From assembly GCA_032622095.1 (NCBI GenBank), contig CP136063.1:74505980-74569979 (forward strand): a stretch of 64,000 nucleotides of DNA. Reading direction: 5' to 3'. Position numbers and translations under genes: made by a program. The notes beneath the pieces were generated by a model. It saw only the letters and a list, made by a program, of their open reading frames with translations, searched no databases and was not told the origin of the DNA. Position 1 is the first letter of the stretch. Each line of letters begins with the position of its first letter. Of this stretch, positions 22,440-32,374 are shown piece by piece. This DNA is from Siphonodentalium dalli. Taxonomy: Eukaryota > Mollusca > Scaphopoda > Gadilida > Siphonodentaliidae.

Positions 22440-24450
22440 GGGTCACCATTGGCGAGATTGTGAAATGTGAACGTCCAAAACTCCTTAAAATGATATGGAG
22501 ATGGCCTGGGTGACTATATCTAACTTTTAGGTGGATATCGGCGAATAGCAATATTATCAATGATAGTGCATATCCTCTCGCCATCCGTGGCCCAAACGAC
22601 ACCAAATGTGATTTAATTCATCGTATATCATTAGAGAAAAACGTGTATGAATTTGGTGGAAATTAGTGCCAAATATATTTGTATCAGCTTTTGCCACTTT
22701 TGACATATTTAAACCACGCCCATTAGACTCATGGATGCATGTTATACTGGAGATGATTATAAATAGGTTTGGTGGTAATCAGCAACTAAACAAATTCTGA
22801 GAATAGTTGTGACCCCACATCTCTCACCCAAACGACAGCAAATTGGCGTCTTTATATCACACGATGATATTCCTCGTATCATAGAGAAGAATAATATATC
22901 AATTTGGTGGAAATCTGGGCTAAAAATAGTTTATTAAATCAATTGTTGATGCCCCACCCCTGCAACGCTGACTCGAACAACGCCATATCGCGGTGGTGAT
23001 TATGTATGCGTTTGGTGGAAATCGGCGACATAACTATTTCACCATATTATTTGTATTTTGCCGACCTCTCCCCTTTCTTCCCCTGACACCAACAGCGTCA
23101 CTTTAGAAAATTTAAACCCGCACAATTATCTTCCTTGTAAAAGTTACCCCTCTTAGAATGCCTTGGTGCCATCTCGATTGTACGCCTGAAGTTATATATA
23201 GAAAGCACACAGACAGACAGAAAGACAGGCAGCACGATTTGATTTCTCGTATCATTTGAGAAGAACGTGTCTGAATTTGATGGTAATTGGTACTAAAAAT
23301 ATTTTGTATCAGTTTTGGTGACATTTCCGTCCCTATTTCGGAACAAGCTACACACACTAAGACTCATTAGAGATTATAGATGCATATATATGAAATTGGT
23401 GAAAATTGGCGAGTATACAAATTCGTATCAAATTTAAGGTCCCCAAATCTCTCACCCATAGGGCACCAGCTTGGTGTATCTAAACCACACGATAAGATTC
23501 CTCGTATCACTGAGAAGAATATGTATCAATCTGGTGGAAATCGGCGCTAAACATATTGATATCGTTTTTTGTGTTCCTCTCGCCTCTATACACCACTAAC
23601 TCGAATGCCCCCACTTATGACATCCTGAAACCACACAATTACACTCCTGATATCATGGAGATGATTATTTATAAGTTTGGTGCTAATCGGCGACGAAACA
23701 AATTTTTATCAAATTTGGTGTCCCACCCTCCCCTCCCCATCTCTCACCCAAACAGCACCACTATGGCGTCTTTAAATCACACGATTAGATTCCTCGTATC
23801 ATTGATAAGAACGTGTATAAATTTGGTGGAAATTGGAGCTAAAAATATTGTGCATCAATTTTGGTGCCCCTCCCCTTTCAATGCACCCCTGACTCGAATG
23901 AGGTCATATTTGACAGATTTAAGCCACACCATTAGACTACTCATACCATGGGGATGATTTTGTATAAGTGTGGTGGCAATCGGCGACTAAACCAATTATT
24001 ATCAAATTAGTGCCCATTCCCCAATATCTCATCCAAACGACAACTTTTTGGCGTTGTTAAATCGCACAATTAGATTCCTTGTATCATGAAGAAGAATATA
24101 TATCAATTTGGTGGAAATCGGCGCTAAAATTAGTTTTATCAATTTTGGTGCACCTCTCCCCTTCCGCGCATCCCTGACTCGAACGACGACACTTTTGACA
24201 CATTTAAACCACACCGTTATATTCTTCATATCATGGACATGATTATATGTAAGTTTCGTGGCAATCGGCGACAAAAAAAATTTCTGCCCCTCCCCTTTTC
24301 TGCCCCTGACAACAACGACGTCACTTTAGAAACTTCTAACACCGACCATTATCTTTCTCGTAAAAAGTTACCCCTAGTAGACCCCTTTGGTATCATCTAG
24401 ATGGTCCCCTGTGAATTTCTATAGAACACAGACAGACAGACAGACAGACA
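22440..24450. repeat. dimeric satellite-like array ending in CAGA runs
   Basis: Two related monomers of about 120-150 bp alternate. One is centred on AATTTGGTGGAAATCGGCGC; the other on AAGTTTGGTGGCAATCGGCGAC. Each is followed by 'TATCAAxTTTGGTGCCCC' and 'CCTCGTATCATxGAGAAGAA' blocks. I count about 12 monomers with key motif positions near 22651, 22770, 22902, 23010, 23275, 23393, 23530, 23675, 23820, 23968, 24105 and 24250. Two sub-arrays each end in 'GTTACCCCT...' followed by a CAGACAGA run (23205-23235 and 24428-24450). No protein is encoded. Confidence 0.75.
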
Positions 24451-24579
24451 TTCGCAAATATAGATATAGATGTTACTTCACTGAAAGTCGGTTGAGTTCG
24501 GAAAGCGAACAACATGACCCTCTTAATAACAGGATTTCACGAATCAGAGCGTAACGATAGACGAGTGACGGGCACTGTT

Positions 24580-25200
24580 CCTGTGGGAGTGTTTTATGAC
24601 TTCAATGCTTCTTTCTGAGACAAATAATGCTCTTAGAAATGTAGTTCAAGTATTTATCGGCCTATTTCGTTACCGGGAAAAGGCGAATATTGTTATGGGT
24701 ATGTTGGAGCACAAACCCGTACGTAGCTTTAACTATTATAATTACATATAACTATATTTCGTTTCAAATGGGATTCTCCAAATCTGGCTGTTTCTAAACC
24801 GGACCGGAAACCTATACGTTATCATTCGCTCGAAATGAGGGTAAGATGTCTCACATCAAAGTACGTATTCATCGGTTTTATCGCCGGTATAAATAACTCA
24901 ACGAAAAAGATAAGGAGTGAGCTGTGTATTAAGTTTTGCTAGTTCACTATGAATATCGTCGCCATAGAAATATGGCCGTTGAGAAGATACAAATGTACCC
25001 CCGTGTGGGCCCGAATTGGACACACCTACAGCTCCACTTCCAGTAGACCTTGAGCTACCATAATTATGGCCACCCCCCTGTGAGGATTTTGTCGACTACG
25101 TTTTTTTCCGATAGATTTTTCACACTTGTTTTCTTCTTGCTTGCCACTCGGGCGTGGGGGGCTTTTATAGCGATTTTCAACAAACTATCTGTGCTGCTTT
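24580..25200 (-). repeat. interspersed repeat, copy 1 (inverted partner at 48460-49145)
   Basis: The reverse complement aligns over about 620 bp with 48460-49145. Shared landmarks include TTTCTGAGACAAATAATGCTC, TTTCAAATGGGATTCTCC, CACTATGAATA, CAACGGCCATA and CACTCGGGxGTGGGG. Shorter pieces of the same family lie at 40232-40310 and 53143-53340. It holds the Gly/Ser-rich frame described separately. It is transposon-derived or a segmental duplicate; class not assignable. Confidence 0.75.
24898..25095 (-). pseudogene. Gly/Ser-rich C-terminal reading frame conserved in two copies
   Basis: A 65-codon open frame without an internal Met reads STKSSQGGGHNYGSSRSTGS, then a Gly/Ser stretch, then SSQRPYFYGDDIHSELAKLN and a stop at 24898-24900. 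The inverted copy at 48593-48784 keeps this frame with mostly conservative changes over some 50 codons. It also keeps a TAG just upstream. Retention of a frame between diverged copies implies they derive from a once-coding segment, probably a transposon-encoded protein. A start codon or upstream exon is not visible. I do not recognise the family. Confidence 0.5.
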
Positions 25201-26124
25201 GTCTATCACTGTATCATCATTATATTCTGCTTCCTTCATTAGTCGAATATTCTCCCTCGCCAAATCAACCACCGTTAATGTCTTGGGCATTATCAGGATT
25301 TTTCCATCATCGTCAAGGAATATGTTGAGAAGATCGCCAAACTCATTCTCAATTCGCCTCCGCATTTGGGTTTTCGTGCTCATCTTGATATTACTGACAC
25401 CATGCAATATTCATGTCGTCCACCAACCGTGTAGTTAAATGGCTCATGCAATCGCATTATTCTATGCTTCTCAAGCAAATCATTGCGGATAAAATCGTGC
25501 AAGTTGGCAATGGGCGTCTGCAGCACGAAAGTACTCTTCTATTTCATCACCGTCATTATCAGCGGAAACTGGGACTCACGAATTCTCTATTATGTCTGGA
25601 CTGTCTCGTGTGTTATCTCTGTAAAATGAGTGGTGGTAATATGCTTCGCGGCTACCATGTCCATCGAAATAACCCGCAATGGACAGTCATCCAGCATCTT
25701 GATGGCAACATTTCAGAGTGTGTTGTCAGCCCTCATATCGGAACATTTAATGGACGGTTCTCTCTATCGCTGACCCCTGATATATTTGTTTTCCTTTTTA
25801 CAAAATATGCACTTCTTCTCGAGTAGCATCGACGACCCCGGTGGTTGACGCGATGAAAACCTCGTATCTTCACTGTCACCTCTGTTTGTACATTACCATC
25901 GCTCAAAACTTTTGACAACACTGGTTCATAGTTTCGCGTCTGAGTCTGCCAACATTCTACGTCTTTAGGCCGTGTTATATTCCTTTGATCACTTGGATAT
26001 ATAACTGGTGTAATGTATAATGCATTCATGGGTATCCTTGTTTTTTTCTCTCTTTTTCTTGACTGGAGTATATAATTCAGGGTCTATACCATCTTCCCAA
26101 ACTGCTTCGTTACCGGTATCCATT
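25175..26124 (-). pseudogene. broken member of a multi-copy metazoan family of unknown function
   Basis: A start at 26124 opens MDTGNEAVWEDGIDPELYTP followed by a Lys-rich run, then in another frame RPKDVECWQTQTRNYEP. Next comes LLEKKCIFCKKENKYI (CxxC), an in-frame TAG, REPSIKCSDMRADN, and VISMDMVAAK. A frameshift then leads to AYYHHSFYRDNTRD, where the family normally has YHxxCY, so the Cys is Phe here. After that come DNDGDEIEEYFRAAD, LHDFIRNDLLEKHRIM, and an open C-terminal stretch RRRIENEFGDLLNIFLDDDG...MPKTLTVVDLARENIRLMKE ending at 25177. From memory, this order matches a dispersed family of uncharacterised proteins in cnidarians, molluscs and fish with a zinc-binding-like N-terminus. 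At least five lesions are present. Function unknown. Confidence 0.55.
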
Positions 26125-26129
26125 ATATT

Positions 26130-27040
26130 GTTGTTACTCTGGCGTTCCGTGGTTTTTGGAGCGCGCGGCGTGACGTCATTACCAAACGTTCTTGTGATAA
26201 TCGATCAGTGGACCAGTTCATGTTCGTATGATTACGTATGGACAACGTTTACTCTTAGATTGGTCATTCGACATCACCTATTCTATATTATCTTATACCA
26301 TTGATAGTTTTGACTCACATATATGACAGAAATGAACTATTTTATAGAAATCGAACAGCACAAATCAAACTGCGCGGCATCCAAACTAAACAATTTCGAC
26401 CTTTGAACCCCAACTACCTTCGAAATGCTATGGCGTAACATGTAAAAAACAAGGTTGTATACTTTCATGTTTTATTGATATAAAGCCACCGTTTTACAAA
26501 GGCTATCGTACATCGTTGGAATGGGTATTGCTTGGGCTTTCAACATATACAACTCAGAATTCGTCCGTCGATTTGGTAACGGTAAACCTATGTGGCTGAA
26601 TGACTAATATTAAGGAAGCAGGGTTGGCATATGATAACTAAACTGTCCATTGTGGTGATGTCTGTACACACGATTACTTATACAGAGTGGTCAGTCTTGA
26701 AATTATCTACCGAACCGTGTCAATTCGCATCAGGGGGAATTGCGATAAATCGCCGCAAGACAAAATCCGCGATTCGTGTGTTATCTGTCGCTGGTCATGT
26801 GGCTGTATTCGAGTAATAACTCACCAGTTCGCACGTCCCTGTAGACATCCAACATTCAATGCTCCACGGCATCGATTTCCACTAAATATATACAATGCAA
26901 GGGCTGGAGTTCGTCATTTGCTGATACTAGTGTGTCTGGAAACGTCATACTTAGTTGGCTAGATTGTACATAGTAGAGCATATACTAACACAGAACAGGT
27001 AAGTGCACTATCCCCTAACGTAGGTACTTTCTATGCTTGA
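26130..27040. other. no gene recognised
   Basis: Overlapping plus-strand frames at 26020-26304 and 26631-26962 show no recognisable domain. GAACAGGTAAGTGCAC at 26993-27008 is a good donor-like site but lacks an exon context. Confidence 0.3.
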
Positions 27041-27044
27041 CTTG

Positions 27045-27330
27045 AAACATATTTTATTTGCAAAATATACAAAAGGGATTGGGGCACAAGTTTTTGCAAC
27101 TTATGAAGCCCCTCTCCTAATACAATATTTTAACACACATGTGATCAAGATGACGGTACAAACTTATTTACATGGTGAGAAGTTATGGGAGATATAATGT
27201 GTAGCGCCTTCCAGAGATGATCCAACATGAGATTGCTTCTTATCTGTGAGAAAATTTGTATTTGAAGAATGTCACTATTTTATTAATGTTGGAATGATTG
27301 ACAAGTGCCAATATATTATCTATTCTAAGC
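27045..27330 (-). mobile_element. probable LINE 3' end
   Basis: On the minus strand a frame ends in RIDNILALVNHSNINKIVTFF and a stop at 27240, which resembles the extreme C-terminus of many LINE ORF2 proteins. About 190 bp of 3'-UTR-like sequence follows, with a short inverted pair (GGGGCTTCATAAG...CTTGTGCCCC) and AAATAAAATATG near 27050. The longer frame up to 27707 shows no RT motif. Assignment is tentative. Confidence 0.35.
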
Positions 27331-27719
27331 ACTTTTGTGTTGGTTGTAAAATATAATGGTACACTTGATTCGTTCTCTATTTTGTTATTGTTGTGCTCTG
27401 GAAGGCAATACAGATGATAAATCAGAATGAGATGTTTGAATGGGAGGTTTGTCCACTTGTGAGGTAAAAGTTGAAATTCCGGAAGCAAGTATAGATTCGC
27501 AAATAAGATAAATATAATGCTATTGGGCGTTCCTTTTTTCTGAATGCAATTGTGATGTCTATACGTTTTATAGGACCGCGATTCGTTCAGCTCTGATTTG
27601 AACAACCCCGATGGTGCCCGGGGTGTTAAATGGTATACCTGATTTGATGTAATAATACTAATTATAAATATGATGATTGATTGAGGGTTTAACTTCGTTG
27701 TAGCCACTAGGCCATATCA

Positions 27720-28905
27720 CGACCAAGAACAGAATCAGGTGTCAAACAGGATCGTAGTGAAGAAGACAGTGGATTAGATTAAAACAATGCTGAGCTATGT
27801 ACAAATAAAGGCATCCAAGAGGAATGTATCCACTTGGAGTCAGATTATAAATTCAAGAACTGACTAGTGTGGAATCATAATATATAACGTATAAAATTTG
27901 TAAAAGAAAGGATAATAAATAGCAAATAAATAACAGGAAATATAACAAGGAGCCACATCGAAATATGTAAAGTAGCTTTTAAAATCAGATTTTGTAGTGA
28001 TAGGGTACTTCTAATATTTGATGTATCGCGCGTGAACCTTTATTAGTGCGTCAAGCTGATGATCGGGTGGGTGAGGCAATGTCATCCTTCACCCAACCGA
28101 TAGCCTCAATCCACAAACACTGTTTCTTGTCTTTAAGAGTTAACCGTTTCTCACCAAACACGTGGTCCAATTTTGGACGCTCAAAGATGTACCTCGCTTT
28201 CTGAGAGTGACTTTGGCGATCATTGTTTCGAAGCAACGCGTTTTGGGACAATAGGATCAACTTGCATATATTGCTTCGGAGGAAATATCTCAATGGCAGA
28301 AGCAGAATCCATAACCTACTCTTCAGGTTCTGAAACAGCAATAATATCAGTCGCATCAACTTGTGTTGCTAGTGATATACTGATAGTTTGGTTTGACTCC
28401 GTGTCTAAGTGCTGGCATCAACACACTTCTGTGTAGACGCGATTGCTGAGTATGTAACCTGTGGAATGGTTGGTCGAGGACCAACTAATTTCTTAGCATT
28501 TATATATGACAGATTCTTCTCAGCTTTACATTATTTAATCTTTAATTCATAGCCCCGAATGGGACATGAACGATCCATTGCAGGATCTGAACATTAACAG
28601 TTTGAACATTTCTTAAGATTCGTACAATCCTTATGATCACTTCATATACCCAACCCTCAATGTCGGTGGATGTTCGCACCGATTGAAGGTCAGAAGATTG
28701 CTGTTCAACTAAACTTTTTTACCATCAACTGTCTTCGTAAATCTATGCACTTCTGTAACTCCCTGTGGTGCTAACTCGGCCAATAGCTCTGACTCAGAAG
28801 AATGATCTATATCACGAGTTATCAACACACCTCTGCTACTTACATACATGAAAATCAGAAGACACCACTGGACACCAGAAATATAATAGAACAGATGGCA
28901 GAAAT
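27720..28905. other. no intact gene; possible decayed coding remnant near 28050-28455
   Basis: Minus-strand frames at 28051-28455 give short stretches (KDKKQCLWIEAIGWVKDD, SASAIEIFPPKQY) broken by stops. They might be a dead coding segment, but I recognise no family. Confidence 0.3.
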
Positions 28906-28909
28906 GTAA

Positions 28910-29062
28910 TCTGAAACACTGGAGATGCGTGACTAGCCGATTGATTGAGCCGGGTCAACCACCCGTCTTGAAGAGATGAAGGACCAAAGCGGACAATGAG
29001 CTAAGCTGTATCCGCGTGTCGATGCCTCACGTGATACGGCCGCCCTAGTACCTCCAGGACTC
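28910..29062. repeat. SINE-like repeat, copy 1
   Basis: It aligns over about 150 bp with 42646-42800. Shared blocks include TAGCCGATTGA (box A-like), GAAGAGATG.AGGACCAAA, and TCGATGCCTC.CGTGATA, with a box B-like GTGTCGATGCC. A spacing of about 85 bp between the boxes is long for a tRNA head. It may be a tRNA-derived SINE or another short dispersed repeat. Confidence 0.35.
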
Positions 29063-29162
29063 CTACACCACACATCACGGGATACACCCCACGGCAAACA
29101 GGGTGCCACATTATGGGACTCTTACCCCTCGCAGGAGAAATGTTTGAAATGAAAACACAATA

Positions 29163-29296
29163 CATATATAGAGCCGCACTGTGTTGTTTTGGATTAGTGA
29201 TCATGGCATGATGTCGAGTGGCGGAAGAATCCCTCTGCAATCCGCTCGAGTGCGGTACTCTCTAACCAAAACACGAGGGCGGCTCTGTATTTACTA
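29163..29296. mobile_element. small terminal-inverted-repeat element
   Basis: The ends ATAGAGCCGCACTGTGTTG and, reverse-complemented from the right, ACAGAGCCGCCCTCGTGTT are imperfect inverted repeats of about 28 bp around a 75-bp centre. This is MITE-like in size. No clear target duplication. Confidence 0.4.
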
Positions 29297-29654
29297 CATA
29301 CCCCAAATAATGGTAATAATATTCTGAGCTTTTTCAATCGATATTCGTTGCTGTTGCTATTATTTTTGTATCACAAACTTATTAAATTCTCGTTAGGTCG
29401 CCGAATGATTTATCATGACGTGACGTTTGTTCAGACGCGAGGTCAAATTCCCAGCCAGTATATTATCTCACACAATAGCAGATTATCCACACTTATTCGG
29501 AACCCCCCTCCGGTAGTAAGATAGTATATCACTCTCTTTTATCGTTATCACCGATTTTCGCCTTCCGGTGTTTAATGTCGTACAACCACGGTACTTTTCC
29601 AAACCTAATACCACGTGACCCAAAGCAATCCATATCTGAAACTCTGATTTTGAT

Positions 29655-30480
29655 ACACTTATCAAACCGGTCCGCGATGTGAGTATGTATACGCTACAAA
29701 AGGCAACGCTCCTTTATCTCGAAGTCTCCGTGTTAAGCGGAAGAGTGTGACTTGTCAGAAAGCACTCTCAACTGATGGGCCAGGTCACATCACATCCGTG
29801 AACGAATTTCAAAAGCTCAAGGTTGTCGAATTCATATCATAACATATACGATTGTACTTCTTTTGTAATATGTAAAATTTATCCACCGCTCACTAAGTCT
29901 ATTGATTACATAAAGCCTGCCTAATAAACGTTACGTTTATTACGTCAATGTAGCTTTATTAGGTCAACGTAGCTTTATTAGGTTAGTACTACTTTTATGA
30001 CGTAATTTGATACGCAAATTGTGTAGGTAACTAGGGACGTCAACCGGCCTTAATGACGTCATTGTGGTTTCAGAACGTTTTTATCGTGTATAATTCACTA
30101 AAATAATTCGTAAAATGATATATGTTTTAGCTCTAAAACATCTATAAATCATCAGAACAAGGTCTGTTTATACTAAATGTAAAAATGCCAACGAACTATT
30201 TTGCTCTAAGCTGCACTCCGGTTTTCCCACGCCATGAATGCTAATTGGTTTGCTTGACCTGTAATGACGTCATCGATGTAACGAATGTAAAACTGAGGAA
30301 AATGACAGATTTACCTGACAAAAGGCAAGTTTTGTGCGATGGATAAATAAAATATGTAGCTAATGTCGTCGCTTAAACTGTTTATGTCCGCTCAAATCCC
30401 CCTAACGGAAAATAAACATTTTAAGCGACGACACTAGCTACATATTCGATATGTAATAATATGCAATAAATACCGTTTAC
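29655..30480. other. ~830-bp segment absent from the paralogous 5' flank
   Basis: In the paralog at 60840-60860, flanking homology passes directly from the AATCCATATC..AA block (29625-29645 here) to the CATTTCATAA block (30500 here). The extra segment contains an imperfect hairpin at 30348-30447, with ATGTAGCTAATGTCGTCGCT against its complement at 30425-30443. Insertion here or deletion in the other copy are both possible. Confidence 0.55.
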
Positions 30481-30596
30481 AACAATACCAACGTTACTCA
30501 TTTCATAATTTCCAACGATCAGTTCATGCAACTGAAATAAGCCAATCGAATTACAGTATACAAGTACGTTCAATCGATCCGCTAGTAAATTTCTAA

Positions 30597-30611
30597 ATAA
30601 TCTCTTTCAGA
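30597..30611 (+). promoter_or_regulatory. 3' splice acceptor just before the start codon
   Basis: AATAATCTCTTTCAG|A-ATG: a pyrimidine tract and AG end one base before the receptor start. The paralog keeps the same arrangement (CTCTCTTTCAG|A-ATG at 60709-60720, minus). This suggests a non-coding first exon upstream and an otherwise single coding exon. Confidence 0.5.
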
Positions 30612-31676
30612 ATGTCTATGGAAAACCATACGATTGTTTGCGACAACGCTACCGATCCAAACAACTCTTCATATCAATGCAGCGGGAACATTTCGGTAGA
30701 TGACGTGACAGAGAACTTGGTCAGCGTGCGGCTCTTAACCTATATATCCCCGTTTCTAATCATCATCGGGTCGCTAGGCAACGTCCTATCCATCATAGTG
30801 CTGAGCAGAAAGAACATGAGGCGATCGAACACCTCAATATATCTAATTATTCTGGCAATAACAGATATCGCCGTCCTTAACGTTGGACTTATGCGCTACT
30901 GGATAAGGGCTTTACTCGATGTCGACATGGTAGAAATATCGGACGTCGGCTGCAAGTTTCAACTATTCTTGATGTATTTCACTACGGATTATTCTGCATG
31001 GATGCTAGTCTTGATAACGTGCGAACGGACAATAACGATCTGGTTTCCACATTCCACCAAATGCTCGAGAAATATTGGGCTAATTTCTATTCTAGTCATG
31101 GGTTGTTGCCTAGTTGGAATAAACAGTCACATCTTCTATGGCAAGTCGACGTATTCTATAACTATTGGTAAATGTGATGACGTCGATGACGATTACCACC
31201 ACTTTTTCGAAAAAGTGTGGCCTTGGATCGACCTAATTATATTTTCCGTAGGACCTTTGACCTTGTTGGCAATAGGGAACTCACTTATTGTCTTCAAAGT
31301 TCTCGAGAGTAAGAAATTAGTTCGACGGGCAGCTGCACAACCCAGTACAACTAATCGAGGCCACAGAAAAACGTCGTCGATGACTATAATGTTGATCATT
31401 GTGAATATAGTGTTCGTTGTTTGCACGCTGCCAGTCTGCATATTCCAATTGGTTGTTCCATACCTCGATATCACCAAAGCACAATACGCACTTGGCGAAG
31501 CTTGCGTAGTTTTGGTTCAGTACTTGAACTTCTCAATAAACTTTTTTTTGTATTGCTTCGTTGGATCGCGATTCAGGGAGGAACTGGTTTCCATCTTTGG
31601 TCGTCGCAAAAGTGTTCATCCTTTGAGCACACATACATCTCGAACTCAAGCAGCATCTGTACCATCGAGAACTTAA
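30612..31676 (+). CDS. rhodopsin-class (class A) peptide-type G protein-coupled receptor, 354 aa
   Basis: An intact single-exon frame with seven membrane segments, in the plasma membrane. The N-terminus has NxS/T sites at N5, N12, N17, N18 and N26. TM1 carries GN (G56-N57). TM2 carries the conserved Asp (LAITD, D85). C114 before TM3 probably pairs with C188 of the second extracellular loop. The DRY position is ERT (E138-R139). TM5 has P215. TM6 reads VVCTLPVC. The TM7 NPxxY site is NFFLY. The sequence resembles the expanded lophotrochozoan receptors usually annotated as FMRFamide- or TRH-receptor-like; the ligand is unknown. G-protein signalling is the family role. The 3' flank carries a MITE 30 bp after the stop. 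The start is supported by the acceptor directly upstream and by the conserved start in the paralog. Confidence 0.85.
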   Translation: MSMENHTIVCDNATDPNNSSYQCSGNISVDDVTENLVSVRLLTYISPFLIIIGSLGNVLSIIVLSRKNMRRSNTSIYLIILAITDIAVLNVGLMRYWIRALLDVDMVEISDVGCKFQLFLMYFTTDYSAWMLVLITCERTITIWFPHSTKCSRNIGLISILVMGCCLVGINSHIFYGKSTYSITIGKCDDVDDDYHHFFEKVWPWIDLIIFSVGPLTLLAIGNSLIVFKVLESKKLVRRAAAQPSTTNRGHRKTSSMTIMLIIVNIVFVVCTLPVCIFQLVVPYLDITKAQYALGEACVVLVQYLNFSINFFLYCFVGSRFREELVSIFGRRKSVHPLSTHTSRTQAASVPSRT

Positions 31677-31703
31677 CATTAGTTAAGACCACTGTTGTAC
31701 TCG

Positions 31704-32072
31704 TTTTAACCCTTTACCCAACAGAACGGCCCTGTGCCAATGCATTCTCTTATATATGCGAGTCGACCATAGGTCGCCTCGCATATATAAGAGAATGCAT
31801 TGGCTTAACACATATTAAAGAAAAAATGGTAAAAAGTGTTAAAAAAAAGTTTTTTTTAGGCCAATGCATTCTCTTATATATGCGAGGCGACCTATGGTCG
31901 ACTCGCATATATAAGAGAATGCATTGGCACAGGGCATAACTGTAACTATCACAATGTGCTCAATGAGCCGGTTCCAATGATACCCATATTTCCATGGTTT
32001 TATTGAGACAGACCGAAGATAATTTAGGCTGTTAGGGCGTTTCTGGGCGTTCTGTTGGGTAAAGGGTTAAAA
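31704..32072. mobile_element. TTAA-flanked piggyBac-like MITE interrupted by a foldback element
   Basis: A perfect 25-bp inverted repeat, TTTTAACCCTTTACCCAACAGAACG, is at 31704-31728 and in reverse at 32048-32072. Within it, TTAA is followed by CCCTTT..., and the right end reads ...AAAGGG-TTAA. That fits piggyBac-type target and terminus rules. The paralogous receptor 3' flank lacks it: GTACTCGTTTTCAAAGACCC there against GTACTCGTTTTAACCC...TTAAAAGCCCC here. Without the inner insertion the element is about 160 bp and has no coding capacity. Confidence 0.8.
31729..31935. mobile_element. palindromic foldback element nested in the MITE
   Basis: Perfect 76-bp terminal inverted repeats (31729-31804 and 31860-31935) surround 55 bp of A/T-rich spacer. 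Each repeat is itself a near-perfect 69-bp palindrome: 27-bp arms (CCAATGCATTCTCTTATATA...) around CGACC-ATA-GGTCG. The same palindromes end the related copies at 50088, 52008 and 53343. No coding capacity. Host site duplication not clear. Confidence 0.8.
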
Positions 32073-32374
32073 GCCCCAGATAATAGATTGAGTTGTCGGT
32101 CTCGTGGTGTCATGTTCGAATTAATCCGTGAATATCCCAAGCCATGACTGAAGAAAACAGATCTCACAGTATAGTAAGGTGGAAACTGTGTGGTCGAATT
32201 CTTCATCTCCAGTTTAGACCTCACCAGTTCCACCCCGGGTTAAACATACAATGGCGGCCCCGGTTAAACCGTGGTCTAAGAACAGGTCACTAAAACAAAA
32301 CATTTCCCCACCCCAGTAATTTTTAACCCCAAAGAAAGGAGCGCAACGAAAATGTGCTATCATTTTTATCACTG

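Larger units (their letters stand above)
29423..32260 (+). repeat. segmental duplication block A (receptor 1)
   Basis: The block aligns in inverted orientation with 59450-61090. Upstream homology covers 29423-29650 and 30480-30611, the receptor frame is shared, and downstream homology continues on both sides of an inserted MITE to about 32260. Landmarks shared upstream include CAGCCAGTRTATTA and CACACAATAGCAGATTA; downstream, TCTCCAGTTTARACCTC. Confidence 0.75.

Noticed and set aside
25050-25826. Plus-strand frames of 92-137 codons
   Set aside because: They are antisense shadows of the minus-strand orphan-family pseudogene and the conserved Gly/Ser frame.
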